The notes: a model not told the origin generated them from the sequence alone. A DNA stretch of 64,000 nucleotides from Haloarcula pellucida (GCF_014647235.1 NZ_BMOU01000001.1:724262-788261), one strand, 5' to 3'. Positions 9,724-18,367 are shown, counted from the stretch's first letter. Translations and numbers: made by a program.

Positions 9724-9749
9724 CGTGGCCGACTCTCACGGCTGCGGGC

Positions 9750-9757
9750 TTTGTTAT
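9750..9757 (-). promoter_or_regulatory. ATAACAAA promoter-like element (phosphodiesterase gene)
   Basis: Exact ATAACAAA on the minus strand, 26 bases before the start at 9723. Confidence 0.55.
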
Positions 9758-10004
9758 CTGAGTCTTACCGCCGCCGAGCCACGGTATGTGATTCCTAGAC
9801 ACACGTTACCCAAGAGTAGATTCAACTTATCGAACTATTTCTTCGCGTGTTCTGAAACGACCTGAATTAACGGCTTTCTACGAGGAACCAACTACGGGTG
9901 GTAAGGAGACCGAACGTAATTGGTGAGTATTCTCGGGTAAGTAGGAGTACCCTACGCAGCAGGTGGTCAGAACACCTTTTCAGGTAGGTTGTGCCTGCCG
10001 GGAT

Positions 10005-11870
10005 ATGGCAGGAAGCCACGACGACGACACAGCCGAGAAAGGACATCGTACGAATCGCCGCACATTCATGAAGACCGTCGGCGTCGCCGCGACGGCCGCC
10101 GTCGGGAGTACGGCCGTCACTGGTGCGTTCGCGGCCGATACGACCGTCGACCTCGCCGACGAAGGCCTGCAGAACGGGGAGCTTATCGACCCCTATCTGG
10201 AGGAGTTCTTCGTCGACGGGAACGAAGTGCTGATTCCGGCCGGCGAGTACGAATACACGGGTGACGGCCTCGGCGGCGACGTCGCCAACGCGGCACTCGT
10301 CGGGTCCACCGACGGCGTCACCTTCAACCGCCCGGACGACCCCGAGACGACAGTTAGGCCCACCATACGGGCGACGAGCGGGACCGTCCGCATCGAGAAC
10401 ATCACCGTCCGCGGCAAGCGCGGCGAGGAGCAGTCCCGCTGGCGCGTCGGCGCCGACGAGGGGGCGACGATGGAAGTCGTCAACGTCAACGTCCCCGACG
10501 GCACCGTCGAGAACTCGGACTCGACCGGCGTCTACGCCGGGTCCGACCACGCCGGAACGCTCCTGGTAAAGGCCTGCTACTTCGCGCAACTCGGCAATGT
10601 CGCCTGCTACGTCTCTGACCCCTACACGGGTGGTAACGGGACGGTAATCGTCGAAGACTGCGTCTTCCGGAACACCAACTCGGCCGGCGTGCGCTTCGCG
10701 CCGGGCGACAGCGTCGTCCGCGGCTGTTACTTCGAGGCGACCGAGGAGTCGCCCACCGAGACCGGCGGCGGCCGCGCCCAGCGCGGCATCAAGATCGACG
10801 ACGCGGGTCAGGACGTCGTCATCGAGGACTGTGACTTCAACTGGACCGACGTCGGCGGTCCCTGCATCGACTTCCACGAGCGCGGGGAGGGTGGCTCCGG
10901 GGTCGTCCGGAACTGCCGCATCACGAACGACGGCGACAGCGAACCGTTCGACACGGAGTGGGGCGTCTCGGGCGACTGGACCGGCGAGAACATCCAACTC
11001 ACGGGCAGCGGTCCGACGGACGTGCCCGACGGGTTCGAGGCCGTCACCGGGAGTGAGGCCACGCCCGCGAATACGGACTACGCCATCTGGACGCCCGTCG
11101 GCGGCGAATCCGCGAGCACGACGGACGATAGCGAGTCGACGACGAGTACGGAGACCGAGACGGCGACCACTACGGAGACGAGTACCGAGAACTCGACCGA
11201 GGAGAGCACGGAGACCGAGACGGCCACTCCAGAACCCACGGAGACCGCCACGCCCGAACCCACGGAGACCGCCACGCCCGAACCCACGGCGACCGAAACG
11301 GCCACTCCAGAACCCACCGAGACCGCCACACCAGAGCCGACGGAGACGGCGACGCCCGAACCCACCGAGACCGCCACGCCGGAACCGACGGAGACAGCCA
11401 CACCAGAGCCGACGGAGACGGCCACGCCTGAACCCACGGCGACCGCCACCCCCGAACCCACCGAGACCGCTACGTCTGAATCCACCGAGACGAGTACCAC
11501 GGACAGCACCGAGGGAGCCAGTCAGCAGCGAAGCCAGTCGTCGTCCAACGCGAGCGACTCGCGAAGCGACACCGGCACCGAGAAGTCCTCGACTCCGGAG
11601 GGATACCCCAACCGCATCGAGATAGACGGGACCGGCGACGCCGAGGAAGCGGCCACCTACACGTTCTCCGTCACCGGCGACGTCGTCGTCGACGAGGAGC
11701 GGACGAAAGTCGTCAACAGCGGGACGGCGGCCGACGAGAGAGAAGACACCATCGGTTGCAGAGTCGTCACCGGACACGTCGGTAACGGCGTCGATGCCTA
11801 CTACTACAGCGGACGCCTCCGCGACGTCGACGTGCAGGGCGACGGTGAACTGTACATCTACCACGGCTGA
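10005..11870 (+). CDS. Tat-exported beta-helix protein with Thr/Glu/Pro repeat stalk
   Basis: About 621 residues. The Tat signal has the motif TNRRTFMKTVG followed by an Ala/Val-rich core, with probable cleavage after GAFA near residue 44. A parallel beta-helix fills about residues 50-360 (NITVRGKRG, GVYAGSDHAGT, VIVEDCVFRNTNSAGVRF, GIKIDDAGQDVVIEDC). Next is a low-complexity stalk of TATPEPTE units (about 405-500) rich in potential O-glycosylation sites. A C-terminal beta-domain (about 535-621) resembles one found at the end of several haloarchaeal secreted proteins. It is probably a surface glycan-binding or glycan-processing protein. The ATG at 10005 was chosen because an upstream start at 9963 would put extra residues before the Tat motif. 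Confidence 0.82.
   Translation: MAGSHDDDTAEKGHRTNRRTFMKTVGVAATAAVGSTAVTGAFAADTTVDLADEGLQNGELIDPYLEEFFVDGNEVLIPAGEYEYTGDGLGGDVANAALVGSTDGVTFNRPDDPETTVRPTIRATSGTVRIENITVRGKRGEEQSRWRVGADEGATMEVVNVNVPDGTVENSDSTGVYAGSDHAGTLLVKACYFAQLGNVACYVSDPYTGGNGTVIVEDCVFRNTNSAGVRFAPGDSVVRGCYFEATEESPTETGGGRAQRGIKIDDAGQDVVIEDCDFNWTDVGGPCIDFHERGEGGSGVVRNCRITNDGDSEPFDTEWGVSGDWTGENIQLTGSGPTDVPDGFEAVTGSEATPANTDYAIWTPVGGESASTTDDSESTTSTETETATTTETSTENSTEESTETETATPEPTETATPEPTETATPEPTATETATPEPTETATPEPTETATPEPTETATPEPTETATPEPTETATPEPTATATPEPTETATSESTETSTTDSTEGASQQRSQSSSNASDSRSDTGTEKSSTPEGYPNRIEIDGTGDAEEAATYTFSVTGDVVVDEERTKVVNSGTAADEREDTIGCRVVTGHVGNGVDAYYYSGRLRDVDVQGDGELYIYHG
11221..11480 (+). repeat. intragenic repeat coding TATPEPTE units
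   Basis: Tandem imperfect 24-base units coding ETATPEPT. Several are nearly identical in DNA and others differ at third positions. The repeat also creates a long open frame on the opposite strand (Val/Gly/Ser-rich), which I treat as a shadow. Repeat number could vary between strains. Confidence 0.8.
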
Positions 11871-11872
11871 TC

Positions 11873-12073
11873 ATGTTCTCGAACAACGAGTGGGACGACG
11901 TCCCCGACGATCCCGACCCCCACGAGAACTTAGACTACGAGATGGAGGAACTCACCGTCATCCAGTCGGAGACCGACGAGAAGTACGTCTTCCTGCCCGC
12001 AGAGGAGTCCCATCTGCTGGAGGACGCGTTCATCGTCGCAAGCGCCGACGCCCTCGTGGAGTTGCGCGAATGA
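11873..12073 (+). CDS. small acidic hypothetical protein
   Basis: A 66-residue, very acidic protein without Cys or membrane segments. Its C-terminal half reads EELTVIQSETDEKYVFLP, then LLEDAFIVASADALVELRE. The start lies two bases after the stop of the beta-helix gene, so the two are probably co-transcribed and translationally coupled. Small proteins with this YVFLP...DAF pattern occur in other haloarchaea as far as I recall, but no function is known. The acidic composition and clean start support a real gene. Confidence 0.65.
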   Translation: MFSNNEWDDVPDDPDPHENLDYEMEELTVIQSETDEKYVFLPAEESHLLEDAFIVASADALVELRE

Positions 12074-12149
12074 GGCCGAATTAAAGAACTCCATAACTAT
12101 CCACCGGAAGGTGGTGTGCTCACACACACCACTATAGGTGTGGGTGACG

Positions 12150-13022
12150 ATGACATACGACGACTACATTCGCGGCCACGAGACGATACTCGGTGTCGCG
12201 CCGACGGGCTACCGGTATTCGACAGACGTGAACGACTCGCTTCCAGTGACCCCCGAGGACGTCGCAGAACAGGTGTACGAATCCGCCTCGTTCGGCGCGA
12301 CGCTGGCCCACCTCCACGGGCGTGGCGCAGACGGCGACCCGGCCCCGTCACGGCTGCCGGCGTTTGGCTCGGCGGTCAGAGACCTCTGTCAGGACGACGT
12401 GCTCGTCGAGTACGCCGTCGAACCGGCGTGTTCGGCGGGCGACTTCCTCACAATCATAGACGAGGGACCGGCGCCGGATTTGGCGTCCGTCCGAGTCGGT
12501 CCGGCGCAGTACGGCTACCGCGACGGCTCCGAGACGTCCCGTCGTGACGTCGACAGACTCGTCGAGGAACTGGTGAAACGCGACATCCGACCGAATCTGC
12601 TGGTGACCAACGGCCGCGACCTGCAGGAGGTCTTCCGACTGCTTGAGCAGTCCGCCCTCGACGACCCACCGGTCCTGACGCTGTTGTTCGGAGCGGGGGA
12701 CGGGACCGTCGCGACGCCGATGACCGTCGTCTCGCTGCTGGATGCGGCCCCCGAGCGGGCGACGTGCCTCGTGCGGGCGACCGGCCCGAACCAGTATCCG
12801 CTGACGGCCATGGCGTTCTTCCTCGGGGCCCACCCCGTCGTCGGGATGGAGGACAACCTCTTTGTCGCCCCGGAGACGCCGGTCGAGCGCAACGCCCAAC
12901 TCGTCAGACAGGCCGCCGAACGGGCACGGTACTCGCTCCGCGACGTCGCCACCCCGTCGGCGGCCCGCCGACTGCTCGGACTCTCTAGCCTCGAGACGGA
13001 AGACAACGACATCGAGGTCTGA
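12150..13022 (+). CDS. BKACE-family (beta-keto acid cleavage enzyme, DUF849) protein
   Basis: About 290 residues with the features of 3-keto-5-aminohexanoate cleavage enzymes. There is a metal-binding HLHGRG motif near residue 54 and the C-terminal VVGMEDNLF motif near 233, which closes the TIM barrel. The family condenses a beta-keto acid with acetyl-CoA; many members have other substrates. The N-terminal start ITY-type motif is altered (YIRGHETILGVAPTGY), so substrate and even activity are uncertain. A BKACE gene is unusual among glycan genes. GGTGA before the ATG at 12150 supports that start over an ATG at 12138. Confidence 0.75.
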   Translation: MTYDDYIRGHETILGVAPTGYRYSTDVNDSLPVTPEDVAEQVYESASFGATLAHLHGRGADGDPAPSRLPAFGSAVRDLCQDDVLVEYAVEPACSAGDFLTIIDEGPAPDLASVRVGPAQYGYRDGSETSRRDVDRLVEELVKRDIRPNLLVTNGRDLQEVFRLLEQSALDDPPVLTLLFGAGDGTVATPMTVVSLLDAAPERATCLVRATGPNQYPLTAMAFFLGAHPVVGMEDNLFVAPETPVERNAQLVRQAAERARYSLRDVATPSAARRLLGLSSLETEDNDIEV

Positions 13023-13086
13023 AAACGCCGCTTACCGAGCGAAGGCGCACCATACCTTTCTCTCGGGACCCCGCCTCACCGGTACG

Positions 13087-13866
13087 ATGGACGCTGTGAT
13101 ACTGGCCGCCGGTCAGGGAACGCGGCTCCGCCCGCTCACCGAGGACAAACCGAAGGGGATGGTCGAAGTCGCGGGCAAGCCCATCCTCACACACTGCTTC
13201 GAACAGGTACTGGCCCTCGGTGCCGAGGAACTGTACGTCGTGGTCGGCTACAAGAAACAGGCCATCATCGATTACTACGAAGACGAGTTCGAGGGCGTGC
13301 CAATCACGTACACCCACCAGCGCGAACAGAACGGCCTCGCGAGGGCCCTCCTCACGGTCGAGGAACACGTCGACGACGACTTCATGCTGCTGCTGGGGGA
13401 CAACATCTTCGAGGCCAACCTCTGTGACGTGATAACACGCCAGCGCGAGGAGCGGGCCGACGCGGCCTTCCTCGTCGAGGAGGTGCCGTGGGAAGAAGCC
13501 AGCAGGTACGGCGTCTGTGACACCAACAAGTACGGCGAGATAACCGAGGTCGTCGAGAAACCCGAGGACCCACCCTCTAACCTCGTCATGACCGGCTTCT
13601 ACACCTTTACCCCGGCTATCTTCCACGCCTGTCACCTCGTCCAGCCCTCGAACCGCGGCGAGTACGAGATCAGCGACGCCATCGACCTCCTGCTTCACTC
13701 CGGCCGGACCATCGACGCCATCCGCATGGACGGCTGGCGCGTCGACGTGGGGTATCCCGAGGACCGCGACGCGGCCGAACAGCGGTTACAGGAGGACGCG
13801 GTCCCCGCAGAAGGGGGGTCGGCAGACGATGACTCGGCGTCGGTCGCACAGTCCGGGAGCGAGTGA
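13087..13866 (+). CDS. aglF: UTP-glucose-1-phosphate uridylyltransferase AglF-like
   Basis: A 259-residue nucleotidyltransferase. The signature AAGQGTRLRPLTEDKPKGMV near residue 7 binds the nucleotide, and LLGDNIF near 101 carries the metal-binding Asp. The central text (VVGYKKQ, YEISDAIDLL, GWRVDVGYPED) is very close, from memory, to AglF of Haloferax, which makes UDP-glucose for N-glycosylation. The C-terminus carries an acidic Ala/Ser tail not needed for the fold. It would supply activated sugar to the transferases around it. ATG 13087 is the only start compatible with the N-terminal signature. The gene converges on the deacetylase gene at 13895. Confidence 0.88.
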   Translation: MDAVILAAGQGTRLRPLTEDKPKGMVEVAGKPILTHCFEQVLALGAEELYVVVGYKKQAIIDYYEDEFEGVPITYTHQREQNGLARALLTVEEHVDDDFMLLLGDNIFEANLCDVITRQREERADAAFLVEEVPWEEASRYGVCDTNKYGEITEVVEKPEDPPSNLVMTGFYTFTPAIFHACHLVQPSNRGEYEISDAIDLLLHSGRTIDAIRMDGWRVDVGYPEDRDAAEQRLQEDAVPAEGGSADDDSASVAQSGSE

Positions 13867-13894
13867 GCCGTCGCAACGTCGCGTATGCGGTGTA

Positions 13895-14854
13895 CTACGA
13901 CGTGTGGCCGTCGGCGATAGGCGGCGATTCGGCCCGTAACGTCCGCCGCGCGACGTCGGACATCGTCTCGACAGTGAGGTCGTCGGACGCACGCGTTCGG
14001 TCGAGGTAATCGAGTATCGCACGGAGACGGACGACGTCGCTCTCCCCGGTGACGTTGTTCGGGTGCAACCAGAGGTGACAGACGCCATCTTTTCTCGCCG
14101 CGGCGTCGATACCGAGGCGAGCCTGCTTGACGACCGGGTCGCCGACCGTCGCGGAGAACACCTGTCGTGCGACCCCCTCGAACTCGAAGAGGTACATCGA
14201 CGCCGGGACGTTCACGAGGCCGTACTCGTCGACAGTCGGGGTCACGAGCGGCGGCGGGTCCTCGACCACCGTCGCCCGCGCCAGCTTTCGAGCGGCGCCG
14301 ACGACGGGTCCGTCGACGCCGGGCGAGGGTGCCGTCCCACGATAGGCGGTGAATCCGGCGTTCGCGAGGGCGTCCCGATGGCCGACTCGGTTGCGCGGGA
14401 ACACGAAGGAGTGGAGCGAGACGCCGGCGGCCTCGGCGGCCTCGACGGCCCGCCGACACTCCGCGTCGGCGAGTTCCGGCGTCGCGTAGTCGGCGCCGAA
14501 CAGCACGTGCGAGTAGGTGTGACACCCCACCTCGTGGGCGACCGGTCCCTCGACGAGCAGGCGAATCAGGTCCGGCGCGAAACGGAATTCTTCGGGCATC
14601 GGGTCCGGGTCACGCTCGTGTGCGAACCACCCCGGCGGCGAGGGGTGACCGACGTGGGCCCCGTTACACGACTCCTCGAACAGGTGGCCGACGACGGCCC
14701 ACGTCGCCGGGACGTCGAACTCCTCGAACAGGTCGACGAGGCGCTGCCAGCCCCAGCGTGCCCGCTCGATACGTGCTATCGGACGGTCCTCGGCCGGATA
14801 GTCGTGGAAGCCCCAACCGAGTTCCGCATCGACGGAGACGACGACAGTTCCCAT
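13895..14854 (-). CDS. polysaccharide deacetylase family protein (NodB-like)
   Basis: About 319 residues of the carbohydrate esterase 4 (NodB) fold. Motif 1 is VVVSVDAELGWGFHD at the very start and motif 2 is GCHTYSH near residue 143, where the two His and the Asp would bind metal. FVFPRNRVGH matches the following NodB motif. It may remove acetyl groups from a sugar of the surface glycan. There is no signal peptide, so a cytoplasmic substrate such as a lipid-linked sugar is likely. I chose Met 14854 rather than 14875 because an ATAACCAA element lies 26 bases upstream of it and the fold begins there. Confidence 0.8.
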   Translation of the reverse strand: MGTVVVSVDAELGWGFHDYPAEDRPIARIERARWGWQRLVDLFEEFDVPATWAVVGHLFEESCNGAHVGHPSPPGWFAHERDPDPMPEEFRFAPDLIRLLVEGPVAHEVGCHTYSHVLFGADYATPELADAECRRAVEAAEAAGVSLHSFVFPRNRVGHRDALANAGFTAYRGTAPSPGVDGPVVGAARKLARATVVEDPPPLVTPTVDEYGLVNVPASMYLFEFEGVARQVFSATVGDPVVKQARLGIDAAARKDGVCHLWLHPNNVTGESDVVRLRAILDYLDRTRASDDLTVETMSDVARRTLRAESPPIADGHTS

Positions 14855-14880
14855 TTGTTCCCGAGTGGCGGTCACCCACC

Positions 14881-14888
14881 TTGGTTAT
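14881..14888 (-). promoter_or_regulatory. ATAACCAA variant promoter-like element (deacetylase gene)
   Basis: One-base variant of ATAACAAA on the minus strand. It is only 5 bases from the Met at 14875 but 26 from the Met at 14854, so it argues for the later start. Confidence 0.4.
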
Positions 14889-14979
14889 GCGACGGTGACG
14901 GGCCGGTAAGCCGTCTGTAGCGTCAGGTTACGACACGTCGACGGCGGCCAATAGCGGCTATCGGATTCACAGGACGCCC

Positions 14980-14987
14980 ATAACAAA
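14980..14987 (+). promoter_or_regulatory. ATAACAAA promoter-like element (acyltransferase operon)
   Basis: Exact ATAACAAA, 100 bases before the first gene of the 15.1-18.4 kb operon. A leader with a GGAGG site before the ATG fits this distance. Confidence 0.5.
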
Positions 14988-15087
14988 GCCCGGAACTGGC
15001 GGAAATCTCCGACAGAGCGTAGATGACCGGGTCCCACAGCGTCGACCGATTCGAGACGTACCGACAGCCCTCACGGAGGCCGATTCC

Positions 15088-15669
15088 ATGAGTAAGTGTC
15101 AACTCGGGAATGGGTGCCGCATCGCCGAGTCGGCACACATCCTGCCGCCGGAGGGTGAGCAGACCCCTGTCAGCATCGGCGACGACGGCGTCGTCCGCTC
15201 CGGGTCGGTGATATACCCCGACGTCGTCATCGGTGACGGGTTACAGACGGGACACAACGCCGTCATCCGCGAGGAGACGACGCTCGGCCACGACGTGGTC
15301 GTCGGGACGCAGACGGTCATCGACGGGCAGACAGACGTCGGTGACGAAGTGAGCATGCAGACCGGCGTCTACGTCCCGCCGAAGACGGTCGTCGGCGACC
15401 GGGTGTTCCTCGGCCCGCGAGCGACGCTGACGAACGACCCGTATCCCCTCCGAATGGGCGTCGACCTCGTCGGCCCGACTCTCGAAGACGACGTCTCTAT
15501 CGGCGCGAACGCGACGCTCCTGCCCGGCGTCACCGTCGGCGAGCGCTCGTTCGTCGCGGCCGGTGCCGTCGTCACCGACGACGTGCCGCCCCGGACGCTG
15601 GCGGTCGGTTCGCCGGCGAAACATCGCCCGCTACCCGAGCACCTCGACGCCGCGAACGCCTACCGATGA
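15088..15669 (+). CDS. hexapeptide-repeat acyltransferase (WbpD-like)
   Basis: A 193-residue left-handed beta-helix acyltransferase. Hexapeptide repeats run from about residue 28 to 165 (IGDDGVVRSGSVIYPDVVIG, IREETTLGHDVVVG, VGDEVSMQTGVYVPP). The GPRATLTNDPYP text and the final AVVTDDVPPRTLAVGSPAK are typical of UDP-sugar amine acetyltransferases such as WbpD/WlbB. It would acetylate an amino group placed on a nucleotide sugar by one of the DegT-type aminotransferases in the cluster. It is the first gene of a tight operon, preceded by GGAGG, and overlaps the next gene by four bases. Confidence 0.85.
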   Translation: MSKCQLGNGCRIAESAHILPPEGEQTPVSIGDDGVVRSGSVIYPDVVIGDGLQTGHNAVIREETTLGHDVVVGTQTVIDGQTDVGDEVSMQTGVYVPPKTVVGDRVFLGPRATLTNDPYPLRMGVDLVGPTLEDDVSIGANATLLPGVTVGERSFVAAGAVVTDDVPPRTLAVGSPAKHRPLPEHLDAANAYR

Positions 15670-16439
15670 CGCGTGACTTCACCGACGATGCCTACGCGGA
15701 GTTGCTAGACACCGGTATCGAGGCCGGATACGACTTCCTGACGGTCAGGGAGTACATTCTGCGCGAGGACTTGCCAGAGCGGTTCCTGCTTCTCCGCCAC
15801 GACGTGGACCGCAAGCCCGAGAACTCGGTCCGGTTCGCACGCATCGAGGCCGAACGGGACGTTTCGAGTACGTACTACGTCCGCACCATCGAGAAGGTGT
15901 TCGACCCCGAGATACTCGACCGTCTGGAAGCGCTCGGCCACGAAGTGGGCTACCACTACGAGGACTTAGACCGCGCCGACGGCGACGTCGAGGCCGCCAG
16001 AGCGTCCTTCGCCGACCACCTCGCTCGCCTGCGCGAACACGTCACCGTCGACACCGTCTGTATGCACGGCAACCCGCTGACGGCCCACGACAACCGAGAC
16101 ATGTGGGACGACCCGGCGGACCTCGAACCGTACGGCATCGTCGGAGAGGCGTACCTCTCGATGGACTTCACCGACGTGACCTACTTCTCGGACACTGGGC
16201 GGACGTGGCGCGACGGCGCGCTCAAGATAAAGGACCACACGATGGGCGAAGGTAAGAAACACGTCAGCGCCGACTCGACGGCGGACCTCCAGACGCTCCT
16301 TCGGAATCGTCGGGTCGACCGGGCGTGTCTGTTGACACACCCCAACCGATGGGCCGACTCGACGCCGGAACTGGTCGCAGAGGCAGCAAAAGACGCCGTC
16401 ACCAACGTCGGAAAACGGGGGCTGACGCTGCTGCGATGA
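15666..16439 (+). CDS. polysaccharide deacetylase-like protein
   Basis: A 257-residue NodB-fold protein. The metal-binding Asp lies in LLLRHDVDRKPENS near residue 44, and the second motif is VGYHYEDLDRADGD near 95. This lacks the canonical H-x3-H pair. A later CMHGNPLTAHDN segment may supply His ligands. The family occurs in capsule and glycan clusters, where acetylation state or another sugar modification is adjusted. It overlaps the genes on both sides by four bases (ATGA), indicating a translationally coupled operon. Divergence at motif 2 leaves the real reaction open. Confidence 0.75.
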   Translation: MTRDFTDDAYAELLDTGIEAGYDFLTVREYILREDLPERFLLLRHDVDRKPENSVRFARIEAERDVSSTYYVRTIEKVFDPEILDRLEALGHEVGYHYEDLDRADGDVEAARASFADHLARLREHVTVDTVCMHGNPLTAHDNRDMWDDPADLEPYGIVGEAYLSMDFTDVTYFSDTGRTWRDGALKIKDHTMGEGKKHVSADSTADLQTLLRNRRVDRACLLTHPNRWADSTPELVAEAAKDAVTNVGKRGLTLLR

Positions 16440-17473
16440 ACGTCCACTTCGAGGTTGGTCACCCGGCCCACGTCCACCTGTTCAAGCACGCCATCTGGGA
16501 ACTGGAAGCGAGGGGCCACGAGACGTACGTCACCGCCCGCGAGAAGGAGGTGACGACGGACCTGCTGGACGCATACGACATCGACTATCGGGTGCTCTCG
16601 ACGCAGGCGGACTCGACGCCGCGACTCATTCTGGAGTGGGCGCTCCGGGAACTGAAACTGATTCGGGCCATCCGCGCGTTCGGCTCTGACGTCGTCGTAA
16701 GCCATCTCAGCCCCGTCGCCGCGCAGGCGGCCCGACTGACCGGAACCCCGAGTGTCACGTTCACCGACGACGAGGTGGAGACGCGTTCGCTCCGACGGTT
16801 CACGGTCCCGTTCACGTCGCGTATCTGCACGCCAGCGTGTTTCGAGATGGACCTCGGGGAGAAACACCGCCGCTACGACGGCTACCACGAACTCGCTTAC
16901 CTCCATCCGGACCGCTTCGATCCGGACCCGTCGAGCCTGCGTGACCACGGCGTCGCCGTCGACGAACCGTACTACGTCCTCCGGTTCGTTTCGTGGGCGG
17001 CCCATCACGACGTGGGTCGTTCGGGCTTCAGCCGCGAGGCCAAACGCGACCTCGTGGACTACCTCTCTGAGCGCGGGAGGGTGTACATCACCAGCGAGTC
17101 CGAACTCCCGCCCTACTTCGAGGCGTACCGACTCCCGGTCCCGCCGGAGGACATCCACGACCTGCTGTACTACGCCGACGGCTACGTCGGGGACTCCCAG
17201 ACGATGGCGCTCGAAGCCGGGTTGCTGGGAACGCCCGCGGTCCGGTCGAACTCGTTTGTCGGCGACGACGACATCTCGATGTTCAAGGAACTGGACGAGC
17301 GCGGCCTCATCGTCAACGTGGCCGACGAACGAGCGGCGGTGGCTCGCGTGAAAGACATCGCCGAGAACCCGGAGTCCGCGGCACAGTGGGACCTGCGCCG
17401 GGAACGACTGCTCGCAGACCGCGTCGACGTCACCGACGTCGTCGTCGAGGAGACGCTGGAAGCGGGCCGATGA
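16436..17473 (+). CDS. DUF354 family protein (UDP-GlcNAc 2-epimerase/glycosyltransferase-like fold)
   Basis: A 345-residue member of DUF354. It begins MNVHFEVGHPAHVHLFKH, the family's characteristic N-terminus. VVSHLSPVAAQAARL and SVTFTDDE follow near residues 83-105. The C-terminal Rossmann domain has YYADGYVGDSQTMALEAGLLGTP near 242. Its fold is that of GT-B enzymes related to UDP-N-acetylglucosamine 2-epimerase. It may therefore be the epimerase or a glycosyltransferase for the amino-uronic sugar inferred from the neighbours; sequence alone cannot decide. It overlaps the genes on both sides by four bases. Confidence 0.8.
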   Translation: MNVHFEVGHPAHVHLFKHAIWELEARGHETYVTAREKEVTTDLLDAYDIDYRVLSTQADSTPRLILEWALRELKLIRAIRAFGSDVVVSHLSPVAAQAARLTGTPSVTFTDDEVETRSLRRFTVPFTSRICTPACFEMDLGEKHRRYDGYHELAYLHPDRFDPDPSSLRDHGVAVDEPYYVLRFVSWAAHHDVGRSGFSREAKRDLVDYLSERGRVYITSESELPPYFEAYRLPVPPEDIHDLLYYADGYVGDSQTMALEAGLLGTPAVRSNSFVGDDDISMFKELDERGLIVNVADERAAVARVKDIAENPESAAQWDLRRERLLADRVDVTDVVVEETLEAGR

Positions 17474-18363
17474 GCGTCCAACGTGAACGAACCGAGTGGG
17501 TGCCCGACGGTCACGAGTTCGCGCTCTGTCTCACGCACGACATCGACCGGCCGTACAAGACCTACCAGTCCCTATTCTACGCACTCACGCGGCGTGATCC
17601 GAGTCACCTGCTCGATATCGCTCCCAGCAGGACCCCGTACTGGACGTTCGACGACCTCCTCGACTTCGAGCGAGAACAGGGAGTCAGGTCGGCGTTCTAC
17701 GTCTTAGACGAGCAGTCGCTCTTTACCGACCGGTCGCCGCGCGAGTGGCTGACGATGACGGGCTGGCAACTGTACGCCGGCCGGTACGACATCGAGGACG
17801 AGCGAATACGGGACCTCCTCGAAACCCTGCGGTCGGGCGGGTGGGAGGTCGGCCTCCACGGCTCCTACGAATCCGTCGACGACCGAGAGCGCCTCCGCTC
17901 GGAGAAGGCACACCTCGAATCGGTGCTGGGCGAACCGGTCCTCGGCGGCCGGCAGCACTACCTCCGTCTGGAGCGCCCCGAGACGTGGGAACACTACCGG
18001 GCCATCGGTCTGCAGTACGATGCGACGCTCGGGAGCCCCACCGAGTACGGATTCACCGACGGTTACCGGCCGTTCCGGCCGTTCGACGACGATTTCGTGG
18101 TGTTCCCGCTGACGGTGATGGAGGCCGCACTCCCCGACCCGGCGGCGTCGTTCGACCGGGCCTGGGCCGCTTGTGCGGCCTTACTCGACGAGGCTGAAGC
18201 GAACGGCGCGGTGATGACGGTGCTGTGGCACCCGCGATACTTCAGCCGCGATCACCCGGGGTATGGACGCCTCTACCGTCGGTTAGTGCGGGCCGCACTC
18301 GACCGCGGTGCGTGGGTCGGCGCACCCGGCGAACTGTACACTGCGTGCGTAGGAACTAGATAA
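17470..18363 (+). CDS. polysaccharide deacetylase-like protein
   Basis: About 297 residues, with the NodB-like first motif in LCLTHDIDRPYKTYQ near residue 21. The second is GWEVGLHGSYESVDD near 133, and VLWHPRYFSRDHPG lies near 255. The family is found in glycan clusters of archaea and bacteria and is annotated as polysaccharide deacetylase. The short second motif again lacks a canonical H-x3-H pair. It is the third deacetylase-like gene within 5 kb; it and the one at 15666 are more like each other than like the one at 13895. It overlaps the DUF354 gene by four bases. Confidence 0.72.
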   Translation: MSVQRERTEWVPDGHEFALCLTHDIDRPYKTYQSLFYALTRRDPSHLLDIAPSRTPYWTFDDLLDFEREQGVRSAFYVLDEQSLFTDRSPREWLTMTGWQLYAGRYDIEDERIRDLLETLRSGGWEVGLHGSYESVDDRERLRSEKAHLESVLGEPVLGGRQHYLRLERPETWEHYRAIGLQYDATLGSPTEYGFTDGYRPFRPFDDDFVVFPLTVMEAALPDPAASFDRAWAACAALLDEAEANGAVMTVLWHPRYFSRDHPGYGRLYRRLVRAALDRGAWVGAPGELYTACVGTR

Positions 18364-18367
18364 CCAA
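18360..18367 (+). promoter_or_regulatory. ATAACCAA variant promoter-like element (FemAB-like gene)
   Basis: One-base variant of the cluster element, overlapping the stop codon of the previous gene. It is 30 bases before the ATG at 18398. Confidence 0.35.

Noticed and set aside
8164-9798. Long plus-strand frames opposite the phosphodiesterase-like gene
   Set aside because: High GC keeps antisense frames open; they are Arg-rich and lack domains, whereas the minus-strand frame shows catalytic motifs.
11078-11509. Val/Gly/Ser-rich 143-residue frame on the minus strand
   Set aside because: It is the complement of the TATPEPTE repeat and has no other support.
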